This document shows, one piece after another, positions 17,569-26,878 of a DNA stretch of 64,000 nucleotides. This DNA comes from Sphingomonas elodea ATCC 31461 (lineage in GTDB: Bacteria; Pseudomonadota; Alphaproteobacteria; Sphingomonadales; Sphingomonadaceae). Numbering within the stretch: the stretch's first letter is position 1; every line of letters starts with the position of its first letter. Position numbers and translations under genes: made by a program. The DNA lies in contig NZ_AGFU01000067.1 in the NCBI RefSeq assembly GCF_000226955.1, positions 1 through 64,000 on the forward strand, written 5' to 3'. The notes below the pieces were generated by a model that made no database searches, was not told the origin of the DNA, and saw nothing but the letters and a program-made list of their open reading frames with translations.

Positions 17569-19938
17569 ATGTCCAGATATATGTTGCCGGCGGCCGTCAT
17601 GGCCGTCTGCTGCGCGTCCGCCGCTTCGGCACAGACCGCCGCTACCGACCGGCGCGCCGAGTTGCTGCGCCAGCGTGCCGCCATCGATGCCGAACTGGCG
17701 ACGCTTGATGCCGCGCCCTCGCCCTCGCCCTCGTCTACGCCTACGCGCCCGCCGCAGAGCGTGCCGCCCCCGCCTGCCGCGTCCGACGAGATCTTCGTCA
17801 CCAGCAAGGCGCTGTCGCTCACCACCCGGGTCAGCGGCCAGACCGTGACCACCGTCGATGCCGCCGCGTTCCGCAACACGCCAGCGACGACCATCGCCGA
17901 TATCGTCCGGCTCTCGCCCGGCGTCGCGGTGACGCAGGGCAACGGCCCGCGCGACGTCAGCGTCTCGGTCCGCGGTTCCAATGCGCGAAATTCGTTCGGC
18001 GCGCGCAACCTGCAGGTGTTCGAGGACGACTTTCCCGTCACCCAACCGGACGGCCTTGCCCGTTTCGACCTGACCGACCCGCATGCGTACGGCGCGGTGG
18101 ACGTGGTGCGTGGTCCGTCTTCGGCGCGCTACGGCAATTACGCACTGGGCGGCGCGATCAACTTCCGCACCCGCGCGGGTCGCGACATTCACGGCGTGGA
18201 AGCCGGGTTCGATGCCGGCGGGGACGGGTTCGCCAATCTCTATGCCACGATCGGTGACGGCAATGCCGTCCACGATGTTGCGGTGTTCGGCAGCTATGTG
18301 CGCGGCAACGGTGCGACGGGCCATACCGGCTACGCTACCGGCACGCTGAACGCGCTTGCCCGGTTCGAGCTGGGGGCGAAGGACCGGGTGGCGGTGAAGC
18401 TGATCTACAATGAGGGCGAATTCCGCCTCTCCACCCGGCTGTCGTACAACCAGTATCTCGCCAACCCGTATCAGCAGGGGTGCAAGACGGCGGCGAGCGC
18501 GGCGCCGGGCTGCGGCACCATCTCGGTGCTGGTCAACGGCGTGAACGGCGCGCGGATCGCCCAGACCGCGGACGAGGGCGACCTGGCCCGCAACGATCGC
18601 CGCACCATCATCGGGACGCGGTACGAACATGATCTGGGGCCCGACGCCACCTGGCGGACCCAGGCGACCTTCGATGCCCGCGTCGTCAACCAGCCGACCG
18701 GCGCGACGCCGTTCAGGGGCACGCTGAACAGCTACAACCTCACGTCGGACATCACCCATCGCGGCAGCCTGGGCGGCATGGCGGCGACCAGCTTCGTCGG
18801 CCTGTTCTACAACTATCTCGACAACCAGAGCTACAGCTTCAACAAGACGCCCGGCGGCCGCAACGGCATCGGCGCGCCGACCCAGACCGTGTTCGGCGAT
18901 GTGCGCAATTTCGGCATTCGCGCCCGCGAGGAGCTGCAACTCTCCCCCCGGCTCCAGCTGATCGCAGGCATCGGTGCCGAGCGCTCGATCCTGAAGGTGC
19001 GGCAGACGGCCTATGCCTACCCGCTGACGGCCGCACCGCAGCTGACCCTGATCCCGGCCGAGCGGCACTTCACCAACGTGGCGCCCGAGGCCGCGCTGTT
19101 CTGGCAGGCGGTCGACGCGGTGCGACTGCGCGCGCGCATCGGCACCGGCTATGGCATTCCGCAGGCGGGCAATCTGTTCGTCACGGCGGCGGGCGTCCCC
19201 GGCAACAACACCAGCCTGAAGGCGCAGCGCAATACCGGCGTCGACCTGGGCGCGGAGGTGGCGCTGGGCAGCCATCTCAAGGCGGAGGTGACCGGCTATT
19301 ACGAGTGGTTCGCCAACGAGCTGGTCAGCCAGTCGGCCGGGGTGAACCTGCTCGCCTATACCTCGAACGTGCCGCGATCGGTGCATCGCGGCGTGGAACT
19401 GGGCCTCAGCTGGCGACCCCTGCCGGGCGTGCTGCCGGGGGCGAAGCTCGATGCGAGCTACAGCTACAACGACCAGTATTACACCGATTTCCGGGAGCGG
19501 CTGACCGCCGGCAGCGTCTCCACCGTGCTGGACCGAAGCGGCAAGGCGATCCCGGGGGTGATCCCCCGTTTCCTCAATGTGCGGGGCGGCTATGACCAGC
19601 CGGCCGGGCCGCTGCGGGGGCTCGGCGGGTTCGTGGAGCTGACCTATCGGGATCGCTTCTTCGCCGATAACGGCAACCTGCTCGCCTTGCCGTCGGCGAC
19701 GGTGGTGAACCTCAACCTGCATTACGATCCGCCGCGCGGGGCCGGGCGGCTGAGCTTCTACGCCTCGGTGCAGAACCTGTTCGACGTGACGACCATCGGC
19801 TCGGCGGCGGTGATCGCCAACAGCCTCAACGCTGCGACGGGCGCCGAGAATCCGGCGGCGATCCTCGCGAACACCACCGGCTCGATCTACGCGGGGCCGC
19901 CCCGCACGGTCTATGCCGGCGTCAAGGCACGCTTCTGA
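17569..19938 (+). CDS. TonB-dependent receptor, probable metal or siderophore type
   Basis: A 789-residue outer-membrane receptor. After the signal peptide (about 1-22) comes a short coiled-coil-like stretch (RRAELLRQRAAIDAELATLD) and a proline-rich linker, unusual additions before the TonB-box-like DEIFVTS. The plug contains NTPATTIADIVRLSPGV and VRGPSSARYGNYALGGAINF. The barrel ends GVKARF. The size and the PepSY gene immediately downstream fit the iron/metal receptor class. A CGGTCGC/GCGACCG hairpin lies at 17526-17542 just upstream of the start. Ligand not determinable from sequence. Confidence 0.9.
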   Translation: MSRYMLPAAVMAVCCASAASAQTAATDRRAELLRQRAAIDAELATLDAAPSPSPSSTPTRPPQSVPPPPAASDEIFVTSKALSLTTRVSGQTVTTVDAAAFRNTPATTIADIVRLSPGVAVTQGNGPRDVSVSVRGSNARNSFGARNLQVFEDDFPVTQPDGLARFDLTDPHAYGAVDVVRGPSSARYGNYALGGAINFRTRAGRDIHGVEAGFDAGGDGFANLYATIGDGNAVHDVAVFGSYVRGNGATGHTGYATGTLNALARFELGAKDRVAVKLIYNEGEFRLSTRLSYNQYLANPYQQGCKTAASAAPGCGTISVLVNGVNGARIAQTADEGDLARNDRRTIIGTRYEHDLGPDATWRTQATFDARVVNQPTGATPFRGTLNSYNLTSDITHRGSLGGMAATSFVGLFYNYLDNQSYSFNKTPGGRNGIGAPTQTVFGDVRNFGIRAREELQLSPRLQLIAGIGAERSILKVRQTAYAYPLTAAPQLTLIPAERHFTNVAPEAALFWQAVDAVRLRARIGTGYGIPQAGNLFVTAAGVPGNNTSLKAQRNTGVDLGAEVALGSHLKAEVTGYYEWFANELVSQSAGVNLLAYTSNVPRSVHRGVELGLSWRPLPGVLPGAKLDASYSYNDQYYTDFRERLTAGSVSTVLDRSGKAIPGVIPRFLNVRGGYDQPAGPLRGLGGFVELTYRDRFFADNGNLLALPSATVVNLNLHYDPPRGAGRLSFYASVQNLFDVTTIGSAAVIANSLNAATGAENPAAILANTTGSIYAGPPRTVYAGVKARF

Positions 19939-19951
19939 GGGGGAGGGAAGG

Positions 19952-21322
19952 ATGCAGCATCTTCATCGCCGTTGGCCGAGCTACGCCGCCGTGTGGCGCT
20001 GGCATTTCTATGCCGGGCTGTTCTGCGTGCCCTTCGTGCTGTGGCTGGCGGTCACCGGCGCGATCTATCTGTTCCGCCCGCAGGTGGAGGCACTGATCGA
20101 CTCGCCCTATGCCAACCTCGCCGTCACCGGCCCGCGCGCTTCGGCGGCGGAGCAGGCGGCGGCCGCGGTGCGCGCAGTGCCCGGATCGGTGCTCCACCGC
20201 TACCAGCTGCCGGAGACGGATCGGCAGGCCGTGCAGATCGTCGTCGGCAAGGATGCCGAGGAGACGCGCGTCTATGTCCACCCGCAGACGCTGGCGATCC
20301 TCAAGACCGTCGACGAAGACCAGCGGCTGATGCGGGTGGTTTTCCGCCTGCACGGCGAACTGCTCGCCGGCACGCCCGGCTCCTATCTGGTGGAGCTGGC
20401 GGCCTCGTGGACGATCGTGATGTTGCTCTCGGGGCTGTTCCTCTGGTGGCCGCGCGGCGGGGGGCTGGGGGGCGTGGTCTATCCCCGGCTGAACGCCGGC
20501 GGGCGGCGCTTCTGGCGGGATCTGCACGGCGTCACGGGCTTCTGGGTTTCCGCCTTCGCGCTGTTCCTGCTCGTCTCCGGCCTGCCCTGGGCGAAGAGCT
20601 GGGGGAGCTATCTGAAGGCGGTGCGGCAGGTGGCGGAGGGGCGTCCGGTCAAGCAGGACTGGACCACGGGCCATGCCGAGGAACTGCGCCGGCGCGCCGC
20701 CGCCGATGCGGGGACCCGCGCGATGATGGGCGAGCATGCCGAACATCACGGCATGGCGATGGCGCATCCGCCGGTGTCCTATGTCCCGCTCGACCGGCTG
20801 ATCGCGACGCTGGGGCCGCTGCGGCTGGCGACGCCGGTGCTGGTATCGCCGCCCACCGGCGCCGGCCAGCCCTGGACCGCCAAGTCCGATGCCGCCAACC
20901 GCCCCTTGCGCACCGACCTGACGCTGGACGGCGATACCGGCCAGGTCCTCACACGCAAGGATTTCGCGCAGCGCCGGCTGGTCGATCGTCTCGTCGGCTG
21001 GGGCGTCGCGGTGCATGAGGGGCAGGCGTTCGGCGGGCTGAACCAGCTGCTCAACCTGCTGACCGCGCTGGGCCTGATCCTGCTTGCCGTCAGCAGCGTG
21101 GTGCTGTGGTGGCGCAGGCGCCCCGAGGGCGTGCTCGGCGCGCCGCGCGCCGGGAGCCCTGCGCCGGCGGCGATCGCCTTCTTCGCGCTGGTGCTGCTGC
21201 TTGGCCTGTTCCTGCCGCTGATGGGGATCAGCCTCGTCGCGGTACTGCTCGTCGAGCGTCTGGTGTTCGCGCGTCTGCCCGGCGCCCGCCGCTGGCTGGG
21301 ACTGGAGCGCGTGCCCGGCTGA
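19952..21322 (+). CDS. PepSY-associated transmembrane protein
   Basis: A 456-residue inner-membrane protein of the PepSY/PiuB-like family. The N-terminus WRWHFYAGLFCVPFVLWLAVTG is the typical first helix; further helices lie around 140-165, 190-215, 360-385 and 410-440, with periplasmic PepSY-like segments between. A His-rich piece (HAEHHGMAMAH) near residue 270 could bind metal. GGGAGGGAAGG precedes the ATG, which starts 13 bases after the receptor stop, so the two are probably one operon. Relatives are implicated in iron reduction or uptake after the TonB step; the precise activity is not proven. Confidence 0.85.
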   Translation: MQHLHRRWPSYAAVWRWHFYAGLFCVPFVLWLAVTGAIYLFRPQVEALIDSPYANLAVTGPRASAAEQAAAAVRAVPGSVLHRYQLPETDRQAVQIVVGKDAEETRVYVHPQTLAILKTVDEDQRLMRVVFRLHGELLAGTPGSYLVELAASWTIVMLLSGLFLWWPRGGGLGGVVYPRLNAGGRRFWRDLHGVTGFWVSAFALFLLVSGLPWAKSWGSYLKAVRQVAEGRPVKQDWTTGHAEELRRRAAADAGTRAMMGEHAEHHGMAMAHPPVSYVPLDRLIATLGPLRLATPVLVSPPTGAGQPWTAKSDAANRPLRTDLTLDGDTGQVLTRKDFAQRRLVDRLVGWGVAVHEGQAFGGLNQLLNLLTALGLILLAVSSVVLWWRRRPEGVLGAPRAGSPAPAAIAFFALVLLLGLFLPLMGISLVAVLLVERLVFARLPGARRWLGLERVPG

Positions 21323-21772
21323 TCAGCCGCGCACGTCTTCCTGCACCATGTCGAACTCGCGCACGCCCCGCAGGCGGCGGGCGTTGCTGACCAGTTCGCG
21401 CAGCTTTTCGCGACGCTCCCGGGCATATTCGACGTCGCGGATCACCAGCGGGCCGCCGCGTGTGGTCTCGTCCGAGGAGGTGATGGTGAGGGTGCCGATG
21501 CCGGAAATCTGGTTAACGATCGAATAGTCGAGCCGCACGTCCTTCACCCGGTACAGCTCGATCTCGTCGATCGATTTGCGGACGATGCCGCGGTAGAGCA
21601 CGATCCGGTCCTCGGTGACTTCGTACAGCGTGGCCTTGTTGCCGACCCAGCGGACCGCGAGGATCACGAAGCCGACCCCGACGAGGCAGAGCGCGGCCGT
21701 CGCCCACCCCGCGAACGAGCCCTTGAGCCACCCGGCGGTGGAGGATTGGAAGCGATCGATCAGCTGCGCCAT
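21323..21772 (-). CDS. Bacterial PH-domain membrane protein
   Basis: A 149-residue protein with one membrane segment at about 21-43 followed by a YdbS-like PH domain (about 48-130: LYEVTEDRIVLYRGIV, SIDEIELYRVKDV). The start is the first Met giving a sensible N-terminus (MAQLIDRFQ); a longer frame upstream is composed of shadow sequence. It ends directly against the convergent PepSY gene. The function of this family is poorly known; membrane-associated scaffolding is likely. Confidence 0.72.
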   Translation of the reverse strand: MAQLIDRFQSSTAGWLKGSFAGWATAALCLVGVGFVILAVRWVGNKATLYEVTEDRIVLYRGIVRKSIDEIELYRVKDVRLDYSIVNQISGIGTLTITSSDETTRGGPLVIRDVEYARERREKLRELVSNARRLRGVREFDMVQEDVRG

Positions 21773-21815
21773 GGTGCCATCATAGCCGGGCGACGGGCGC
21801 CCGCAACGGGGAAGC

Positions 21816-22193
21816 TCATCCGTCCCTGGTGGCGAGGAAGCGAGTCCATTCCTCGCGCGTGATCTTCCGGTCATGATCGGCATCGGTGGCGCCGAAGCTG
21901 CGCTCGATCCAGTCGCGCGCCTCCGGTTTTTCCGCGCCGAAGCCGGCTTCCTTGGCCGTCCGCACCGCCACCAGCCATGCGGCGAACTCGGTCCGGTCGA
22001 GGCTGCCGTCGCCATTCGCATCGGCCTGGGCGAACTGTGTCTGAACGGGCAGCCCGGCCGGATCGGGGCGCGGCGTCGGCTGGGTTGCCTCGGCGGCGGC
22101 GGGCGGCGCGGCCGAGGTGGCCGGCGGCGCCGGACGTTCCTGTGGTGCGGGTGCCGTCTGCAGCAGCACGGCGAACAGCAGGGGCATCAGCAT
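21816..22193 (-). CDS. EF-hand calcium-binding protein, exported
   Basis: A 125-residue protein with an N-terminal hydrophobic signal (MLMPLLFAVLLQ), a proline/alanine-rich linker to about residue 50, and two EF-hand loops. The first is DANGDGSLDRTEF with Asp/Asn at positions 1, 3 and 5 and Glu at 12; the second is DADHDRKITREEW. GAGGAGA precedes the ATG at 22193. Expected to bind calcium in the periplasm; no enzymatic domain is visible. Confidence 0.82.
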   Translation of the reverse strand: MLMPLLFAVLLQTAPAPQERPAPPATSAAPPAAAEATQPTPRPDPAGLPVQTQFAQADANGDGSLDRTEFAAWLVAVRTAKEAGFGAEKPEARDWIERSFGATDADHDRKITREEWTRFLATRDG

Positions 22194-22321
22194 CGTCAGT
22201 CTCCTCGGGGGACGTAACGGCCGCCTGCGCCTTCGGTTGCCGCTGTGGCCGCTTCTTGCTAGGCGCGGGCGCGACCCGCCCGGGCTGCCGGGCTCCCCTT
22301 TTCCGCACACGAAGGAACGCC

Positions 22322-23638
22322 ATGGTCCCCCGTTATGCCCGCGCCGCGATGACCGATATCTGGTCGCCCGAGACGCGCCTCGCCATCTGGTTCGAGATCG
22401 AGGCGCATGCCACGCAAGCGCTCGCCGATCTGGGCGTGGTGCCGCAGAGCGCGGCCAAGGCGCTGTGGGACTGGTGGGCGACCAAGCCCGCCATCGACGT
22501 CGCCGCGATCGACGCGATCGAGGCGGTGACCAAGCACGACGTGATCGCCTTCCTCACCTGGGTGGCCGAGCAGGTGGGCGAGGAAGCCCGCTTCATGCAC
22601 CAGGGCATGACCAGCTCCGACGTGCTCGACACCTGCCTGGCGGTCCAGCTCGCCCGCGCCAGCGACCTGCTGCTGGCCGATATCGACGCGCTCCTGGAAG
22701 TGCTCGAGCGCCGCGCCCGCGAGCACAAGATGACCCCGACGATCGGCCGCAGCCACGGCATCCATGCCGAGCCGGTCACCTTCGGCCTCAAGCTCGCCGA
22801 GGCGCATGCCGAATTCCAGCGCAACAAGGCGCGCCTGCTCGCCGCGCGCGCCGACATCGCCACCTGCGCCATCTCGGGCGCGGTCGGCACCTTCGCGAAC
22901 ATCGACCCGCGCGTCGAAGCCCATGTCGCGGAGAAGCTGGGCCTCGCGATCGAGCCGGTCTCGACCCAGGTGATCCCGCGCGACCGCCATGCGATGTTCT
23001 TCGCGACGCTCGGCGTGATCGCCTCGTCGATCGAACGCCTTGCGGTGGAGATCCGCCACCTGCAGCGCACCGAGGTGCTGGAGGCCGAGGAATATTTCTC
23101 GCCGGGCCAGAAGGGCTCGTCGGCGATGCCGCACAAGCGCAACCCGGTGCTGACCGAGAACCTGACCGGCCTCGCCCGCATGGTGCGTGGCTATGTCACC
23201 CCGGCGCTGGAGAATGTGGCGCTGTGGCACGAGCGCGACATCAGCCACTCCTCGGTCGAGCGCTATATCGGCCCCGACGCGACGATCACGCTCGACTTCG
23301 CGCTGGCGCGCCTGACCGGCGTGGTCGACAAGCTGCTCGTCTATCCGGTGCGGATGCAGAAGAATCTCGATCGCATGGGCGGTCTCGTCCATTCGCAGCG
23401 CGTGCTGCTGGCGCTGACCCAGGCCGGGGTCAGCCGTGAGGATGCGTACCGGTTCGTCCAGCGCAATGCGATGAAGGTGTGGGAATCGGACGGCGAACTC
23501 TCGCTGATGGAACTGCTCAAGGCCGATCCCGAAGTCACCGCGGCGCTCAGCCCAGAGGTGATCGAGGAAAAGTTCGACCTCGGCTATCATTATCGCCATG
23601 TCGACACGATCTTCGCGCGCGTCTTCGGCGCGGCATGA
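22322..23638 (+). CDS. purB: Adenylosuccinate lyase
   Basis: A 438-residue enzyme of the fumarase/aspartase superfamily catalysing two steps of purine synthesis (SAICAR to AICAR and adenylosuccinate to AMP). The family signature SSAMPHKRNP is present near residues 262-271, with TSSDVLDT near 96-103 and RSHGIHAEP near 141-149. The start MVPRYARAAM is the usual N-terminus for alphaproteobacterial PurB. Gene order around it gives no pathway context. Confidence 0.95.
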   Translation: MVPRYARAAMTDIWSPETRLAIWFEIEAHATQALADLGVVPQSAAKALWDWWATKPAIDVAAIDAIEAVTKHDVIAFLTWVAEQVGEEARFMHQGMTSSDVLDTCLAVQLARASDLLLADIDALLEVLERRAREHKMTPTIGRSHGIHAEPVTFGLKLAEAHAEFQRNKARLLAARADIATCAISGAVGTFANIDPRVEAHVAEKLGLAIEPVSTQVIPRDRHAMFFATLGVIASSIERLAVEIRHLQRTEVLEAEEYFSPGQKGSSAMPHKRNPVLTENLTGLARMVRGYVTPALENVALWHERDISHSSVERYIGPDATITLDFALARLTGVVDKLLVYPVRMQKNLDRMGGLVHSQRVLLALTQAGVSREDAYRFVQRNAMKVWESDGELSLMELLKADPEVTAALSPEVIEEKFDLGYHYRHVDTIFARVFGAA

Positions 23639-23668
23639 TTTGAGGCCATCTCGGCCATAATGGAACAC

Positions 23669-23701
23669 ATCCACGGCGAGCGATTTTTGCTTGCCGTGGA
23701 T
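23669..23701. repeat. Long hairpin between purB and the heme oxygenase gene
   Basis: ATCCACGGCGAGC (23669-23681) pairs with GCTTGCCGTGGAT (23689-23701) over 13 positions with one G-U wobble, around a 7-base loop GATTTTT. There is no T-tract after it, so it is either a factor-dependent end of purB or a structure in the leader of the photoreceptor operon 26 bases downstream. Confidence 0.6.
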
Positions 23702-23727
23702 CGCCGCCTCACGAAAAGTCTGCCCGC

Positions 23728-24273
23728 ATGAACGTCGCACATCGTCGGTTGCGGGAGTCCACGGGCGCCGCGCATGCGCGGGTCGATGCCTTGTTCAGCC
23801 GATTCGATCTCGCCCGTCGTGACGATTATGCCGGGCTGCTCGCCGCCCATGCGGAAGCACTGCTGCCGGTGGAGGCATTGCTCGACAGGGACGGCGCGGA
23901 AAGCATCACGGAGGACTGGCCGCAGCGCCGCCGCGCAGGCGTGATCCAGGTCGATCTCGATGCGCTTGGCATCACCGTCGATGCGCCGGAAAGCCTGGAT
24001 TCCGTTACGTCCGATGCGGAGATGGCGGGCATGCTCTACGTGCTCGAAGGATCGCGCCTTGGCGGACGGTTCCTTGCTCGCAGCGTGCCGGACACTTGGC
24101 CGCGTGCCTATCTGGGCAGCCACCAGCCGCCGAATATGTGGCCGGAATTGTTGGAAAAACTGGATGCGCTCCTATATGAGCCGCAATCCTTGGAACTTGC
24201 CGTAACCGCCGCAAACCAGACCTTCGGGCGGTTCGAGGCCGCCGGCACGAAGTGGCTGGCGAAGGTTGGTTGA
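23728..24273 (+). CDS. bphO: Heme oxygenase, biliverdin supply for the phytochrome
   Basis: A 181-residue all-helical heme oxygenase. The probable proximal heme ligand is His16 in GAAHARVDALF, and the distal helix has the glycine-rich LEGSRLGGRF (about 109-118). It opens heme to biliverdin, the chromophore of bacterial phytochromes. Its stop codon is directly followed by the GTG of the phytochrome gene with no spacer, so the two are surely co-expressed. Overall similarity is to the short bacterial BphO type. Confidence 0.87.
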   Translation: MNVAHRRLRESTGAAHARVDALFSRFDLARRDDYAGLLAAHAEALLPVEALLDRDGAESITEDWPQRRRAGVIQVDLDALGITVDAPESLDSVTSDAEMAGMLYVLEGSRLGGRFLARSVPDTWPRAYLGSHQPPNMWPELLEKLDALLYEPQSLELAVTAANQTFGRFEAAGTKWLAKVG

Positions 24274-26841
24274 GTGGACGACGGCGTATTTCAGGTCGAT
24301 CTGACCAATTGTGATCGGGAACCTATCCACCAGCTGGGAGCGATCCAGCCCTTCGGCTTCCTGATCGCCTTTTCCAGCGACTGGCTGATCAAGCGCGCTT
24401 CCGCCAATGTCGATCAGCATTTCGACCTTAGCGCCGACGAAATGCTCGGCACGCATGTCAGCGCCTATCTGGAAGACGACGCGATCCACGCGCTGCGCAA
24501 TCGGCTGACGCTGCTGCGCGGCGACGATGCGCTGGAGCGAATCTTCGGCATCAAGGCGCTGCGCACCCGTGCGCGCACCTACGACCTCGCGCTCCACATG
24601 ATCGGCGACACGATCGTGGTGGAAGCCGAGCCCTGTACGTCGGACGCCGCCGGCGATGCCGCCAGCACGCTGCGCGCGATGATGGGCCGGCTGGACGAGA
24701 AGGAAAAGCTGGCCGATTTCTTCCGCGAGGGCGCCCGGCAGGTACGCGCGCTGACCGGCTTTGACCGGGTGATGGTCTATCGCTTCGAGCGCGACGGGTC
24801 GGGTATCGTGGTGGCGGAGGCAGCGCGCAGCGGCATCGGCAGCTTCCTGGACCTGCGCTATCCTGCCAGCGATATCCCGCAACAGGCACGCAAGCTCTAT
24901 CTGCGTACGCCGTTCCGGATCATCTCCGATGTCCATGCGCAACCCGTGCCGATCGTGCCGGGGCGCGATGAATTCGGCGCACCGCTCGACCTGTCGCTGT
25001 CGGTGCTGCGCTCGGTCTCGCCGATCCACATCGAATATCTGAAGAACATGGGGGTGCGCGCCTCCCTGTCGATTTCGATCATCGTCGAGGGGAAGCTTTG
25101 GGGCCTGTTCGCCTGCCACCATTATGGCGGGCCGCGCTGTCCGGGCTTCGAGCGGCGCTCGATGGCCGAGCTGTTCGGGCAGATGTTCGCGCTCAAGCTG
25201 GAGAGCCGCGAGCGCAAGGAACTGGCCGTCTATGAGGCAGCGGCGCGTGCAACCAGCGACCGTCTGCTGGCGGCGGTGGCCGGAGACGGCGGGCTGCTCG
25301 ACGATCCCGAATGGCTGGGCAGCCGTCTGCGCGAGGTGGTGCCGTGCGACGGCATCGCGATCTGGATCGGCGGCAAGGTTGCGTTCAGCGGCATCACCCC
25401 GCCGCCTTCGTCCTTCGCGTCGATTACCCGCCGGCTGAACGCGATGGCGGCGGGCCGCGTCTTCGCGACGGACCGTCTGGCCGATGTGCTGCCGCAGGCG
25501 GCGGACTATGCCGATGTGGGCGCGGGGCTGCTCGCCATCCCGATCAGCCGGTCTCCGCGCGACTATGTGCTGCTGTTCCGCCAGGAACTGGTGCGCACCG
25601 TCAACTGGGGCGGCGATCCGCACAAGCCCGTGGAGTTCGGGCCCCACGGTGCCCGGCTCACCCCCCGGCAGAGCTTCGAGACGTGGAGCCAGGAAGTGCG
25701 CGGCCGCTCGCTGCCCTTCACCGAAGTGGAGCTGCGCGTGGCGGAGGTACTGCGCGCCTCGCTGATCGAGGTGGTGCTGCGCCTGTCGGACGATGCACAG
25801 GAAGAGCGTCAGCGCGCGTCGGAGCGGCAGGAACTGCTGATCGCCGAGCTCAACCACCGCGTGCGCAACATCCTGGGCCTGATCCGCGGCCTTGTCCGCC
25901 AGTCGCGCGCGCCAGGGATGGATACTACGGCCTATATCCGCATGCTCGAGGGCCGGATCGAGGCGCTGGCGCGTGCGCACGACCAGATCACCGAGGATAA
26001 CTGGGCGCCGGCACCGCTCGCGCGGCTGCTGCGCACCGAGGCGGCGGCCTATCTCGGCGGTCGCTCGGGGCGGCTCGAGCAGGACGGGCCGATGGTGCTG
26101 CTGCGTCCGGCGGCCTTCTCGACGCTGGCGCTGGTGTTCCACGAGCTGATGACCAACTCCGCCAAATATGGCGCGCTGTCGGACAGCGGCACGGTATCGG
26201 TGCGCTGGTGGCTCGATCCGCAGGGCGATTGCCGTGTCGAATGGCGCGAGCGCGGCGGCCCCGCCGTGCAGCCGCCGACGCGGCAGGGCTTCGGCACCAC
26301 GATCATCCAGCGCTCGGTTCCCTATGACTTGGGCGGCAAGGCGACGGTGCGGTACGCGCTGACCGGGCTGGAGGCGGAATTCTGCATCCCCGCGCGGCAC
26401 GTCGTGCTCGATGGCGACGCGGCCGCGAAGCATATCCGCGATGTCGAGGAGCCGGTCGTCGCGCCGGTCGCGGGCGAGATACAGCCGGTGCTGCAGGGGC
26501 CGGTGCTGCTGGTGGAAGACAGCCTGATCATCGCAATGGACGCCGAGGACATCCTGCTGCGGCTCGGCGCGGAGCGGGTGGTGACGGCCTCCTCGGTCGC
26601 CGGCGCGGTGGAGGAGATCGCCGCCGAGCGCTTCGGCGTTGCGATCCTCGACGTGAATCTGGGCAGCGAGACCAGCCTGCCGATCGCCGACCGGCTCCGG
26701 GCAGAAGGCGTGCCCTATGCCTTCGCCACCGGCTATGGCGAGCAGCTCCAGCTGGACGCCGACCATGCCGGGGTGCCGGTGCTGCAGAAGCCCTATACCG
26801 CGGTCAACATGGCGCGGATGCTGGAAGGGCTGCTGGGATAG
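24274..26841 (+). CDS. bphP: Bacteriophytochrome, HWE histidine kinase with receiver domain
   Basis: An 855-residue red/far-red photoreceptor. Domain order: PAS (about 15-120) with the biliverdin-binding Cys13 in LTNCDREPIHQ; GAF (about 140-310) with PASDIP at 198-202 and the chromophore-pocket His near 252; PHY (about 325-505) with the tongue motif PRQSF at 464-468; HWE-type kinase with phospho-His528 in ELNHRVRN, N-box HELMTNSAKYG at 623-633, WRE at 657-659 and GFGT at 672-675; and a C-terminal receiver with acidic pair Glu748-Asp749, phospho-acceptor Asp793 and Lys839. The receiver lacks an output domain, so it probably acts as a phosphate sink or relay. No separate response regulator gene lies in the window. 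Confidence 0.93.
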   Translation: MDDGVFQVDLTNCDREPIHQLGAIQPFGFLIAFSSDWLIKRASANVDQHFDLSADEMLGTHVSAYLEDDAIHALRNRLTLLRGDDALERIFGIKALRTRARTYDLALHMIGDTIVVEAEPCTSDAAGDAASTLRAMMGRLDEKEKLADFFREGARQVRALTGFDRVMVYRFERDGSGIVVAEAARSGIGSFLDLRYPASDIPQQARKLYLRTPFRIISDVHAQPVPIVPGRDEFGAPLDLSLSVLRSVSPIHIEYLKNMGVRASLSISIIVEGKLWGLFACHHYGGPRCPGFERRSMAELFGQMFALKLESRERKELAVYEAAARATSDRLLAAVAGDGGLLDDPEWLGSRLREVVPCDGIAIWIGGKVAFSGITPPPSSFASITRRLNAMAAGRVFATDRLADVLPQAADYADVGAGLLAIPISRSPRDYVLLFRQELVRTVNWGGDPHKPVEFGPHGARLTPRQSFETWSQEVRGRSLPFTEVELRVAEVLRASLIEVVLRLSDDAQEERQRASERQELLIAELNHRVRNILGLIRGLVRQSRAPGMDTTAYIRMLEGRIEALARAHDQITEDNWAPAPLARLLRTEAAAYLGGRSGRLEQDGPMVLLRPAAFSTLALVFHELMTNSAKYGALSDSGTVSVRWWLDPQGDCRVEWRERGGPAVQPPTRQGFGTTIIQRSVPYDLGGKATVRYALTGLEAEFCIPARHVVLDGDAAAKHIRDVEEPVVAPVAGEIQPVLQGPVLLVEDSLIIAMDAEDILLRLGAERVVTASSVAGAVEEIAAERFGVAILDVNLGSETSLPIADRLRAEGVPYAFATGYGEQLQLDADHAGVPVLQKPYTAVNMARMLEGLLG

Positions 26842-26852
26842 GCGTCCGGCAG

Positions 26853-26870
26853 CCTCCCCCGGAGGGGAGG
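26853..26870. terminator. Hairpin between convergent phytochrome and cupin genes
   Basis: CCTCCCC (26853-26859) pairs with GGGGAGG (26864-26870) around CGGA. No T-tract. It sits in the 37-base gap between convergent stops and probably marks the transcript ends. Confidence 0.45.
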
Positions 26871-26878
26871 GCCGGGCT

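Noticed and set aside
15438-19722. Two long minus-strand frames (867 and 748 codons) across the halogenase and metal receptor
   Set aside because: Antisense shadows; the plus-strand genes carry intact family motifs.
24172-26766. An 864-codon frame opposite the phytochrome
   Set aside because: Shadow of a gene with all photoreceptor and kinase motifs.
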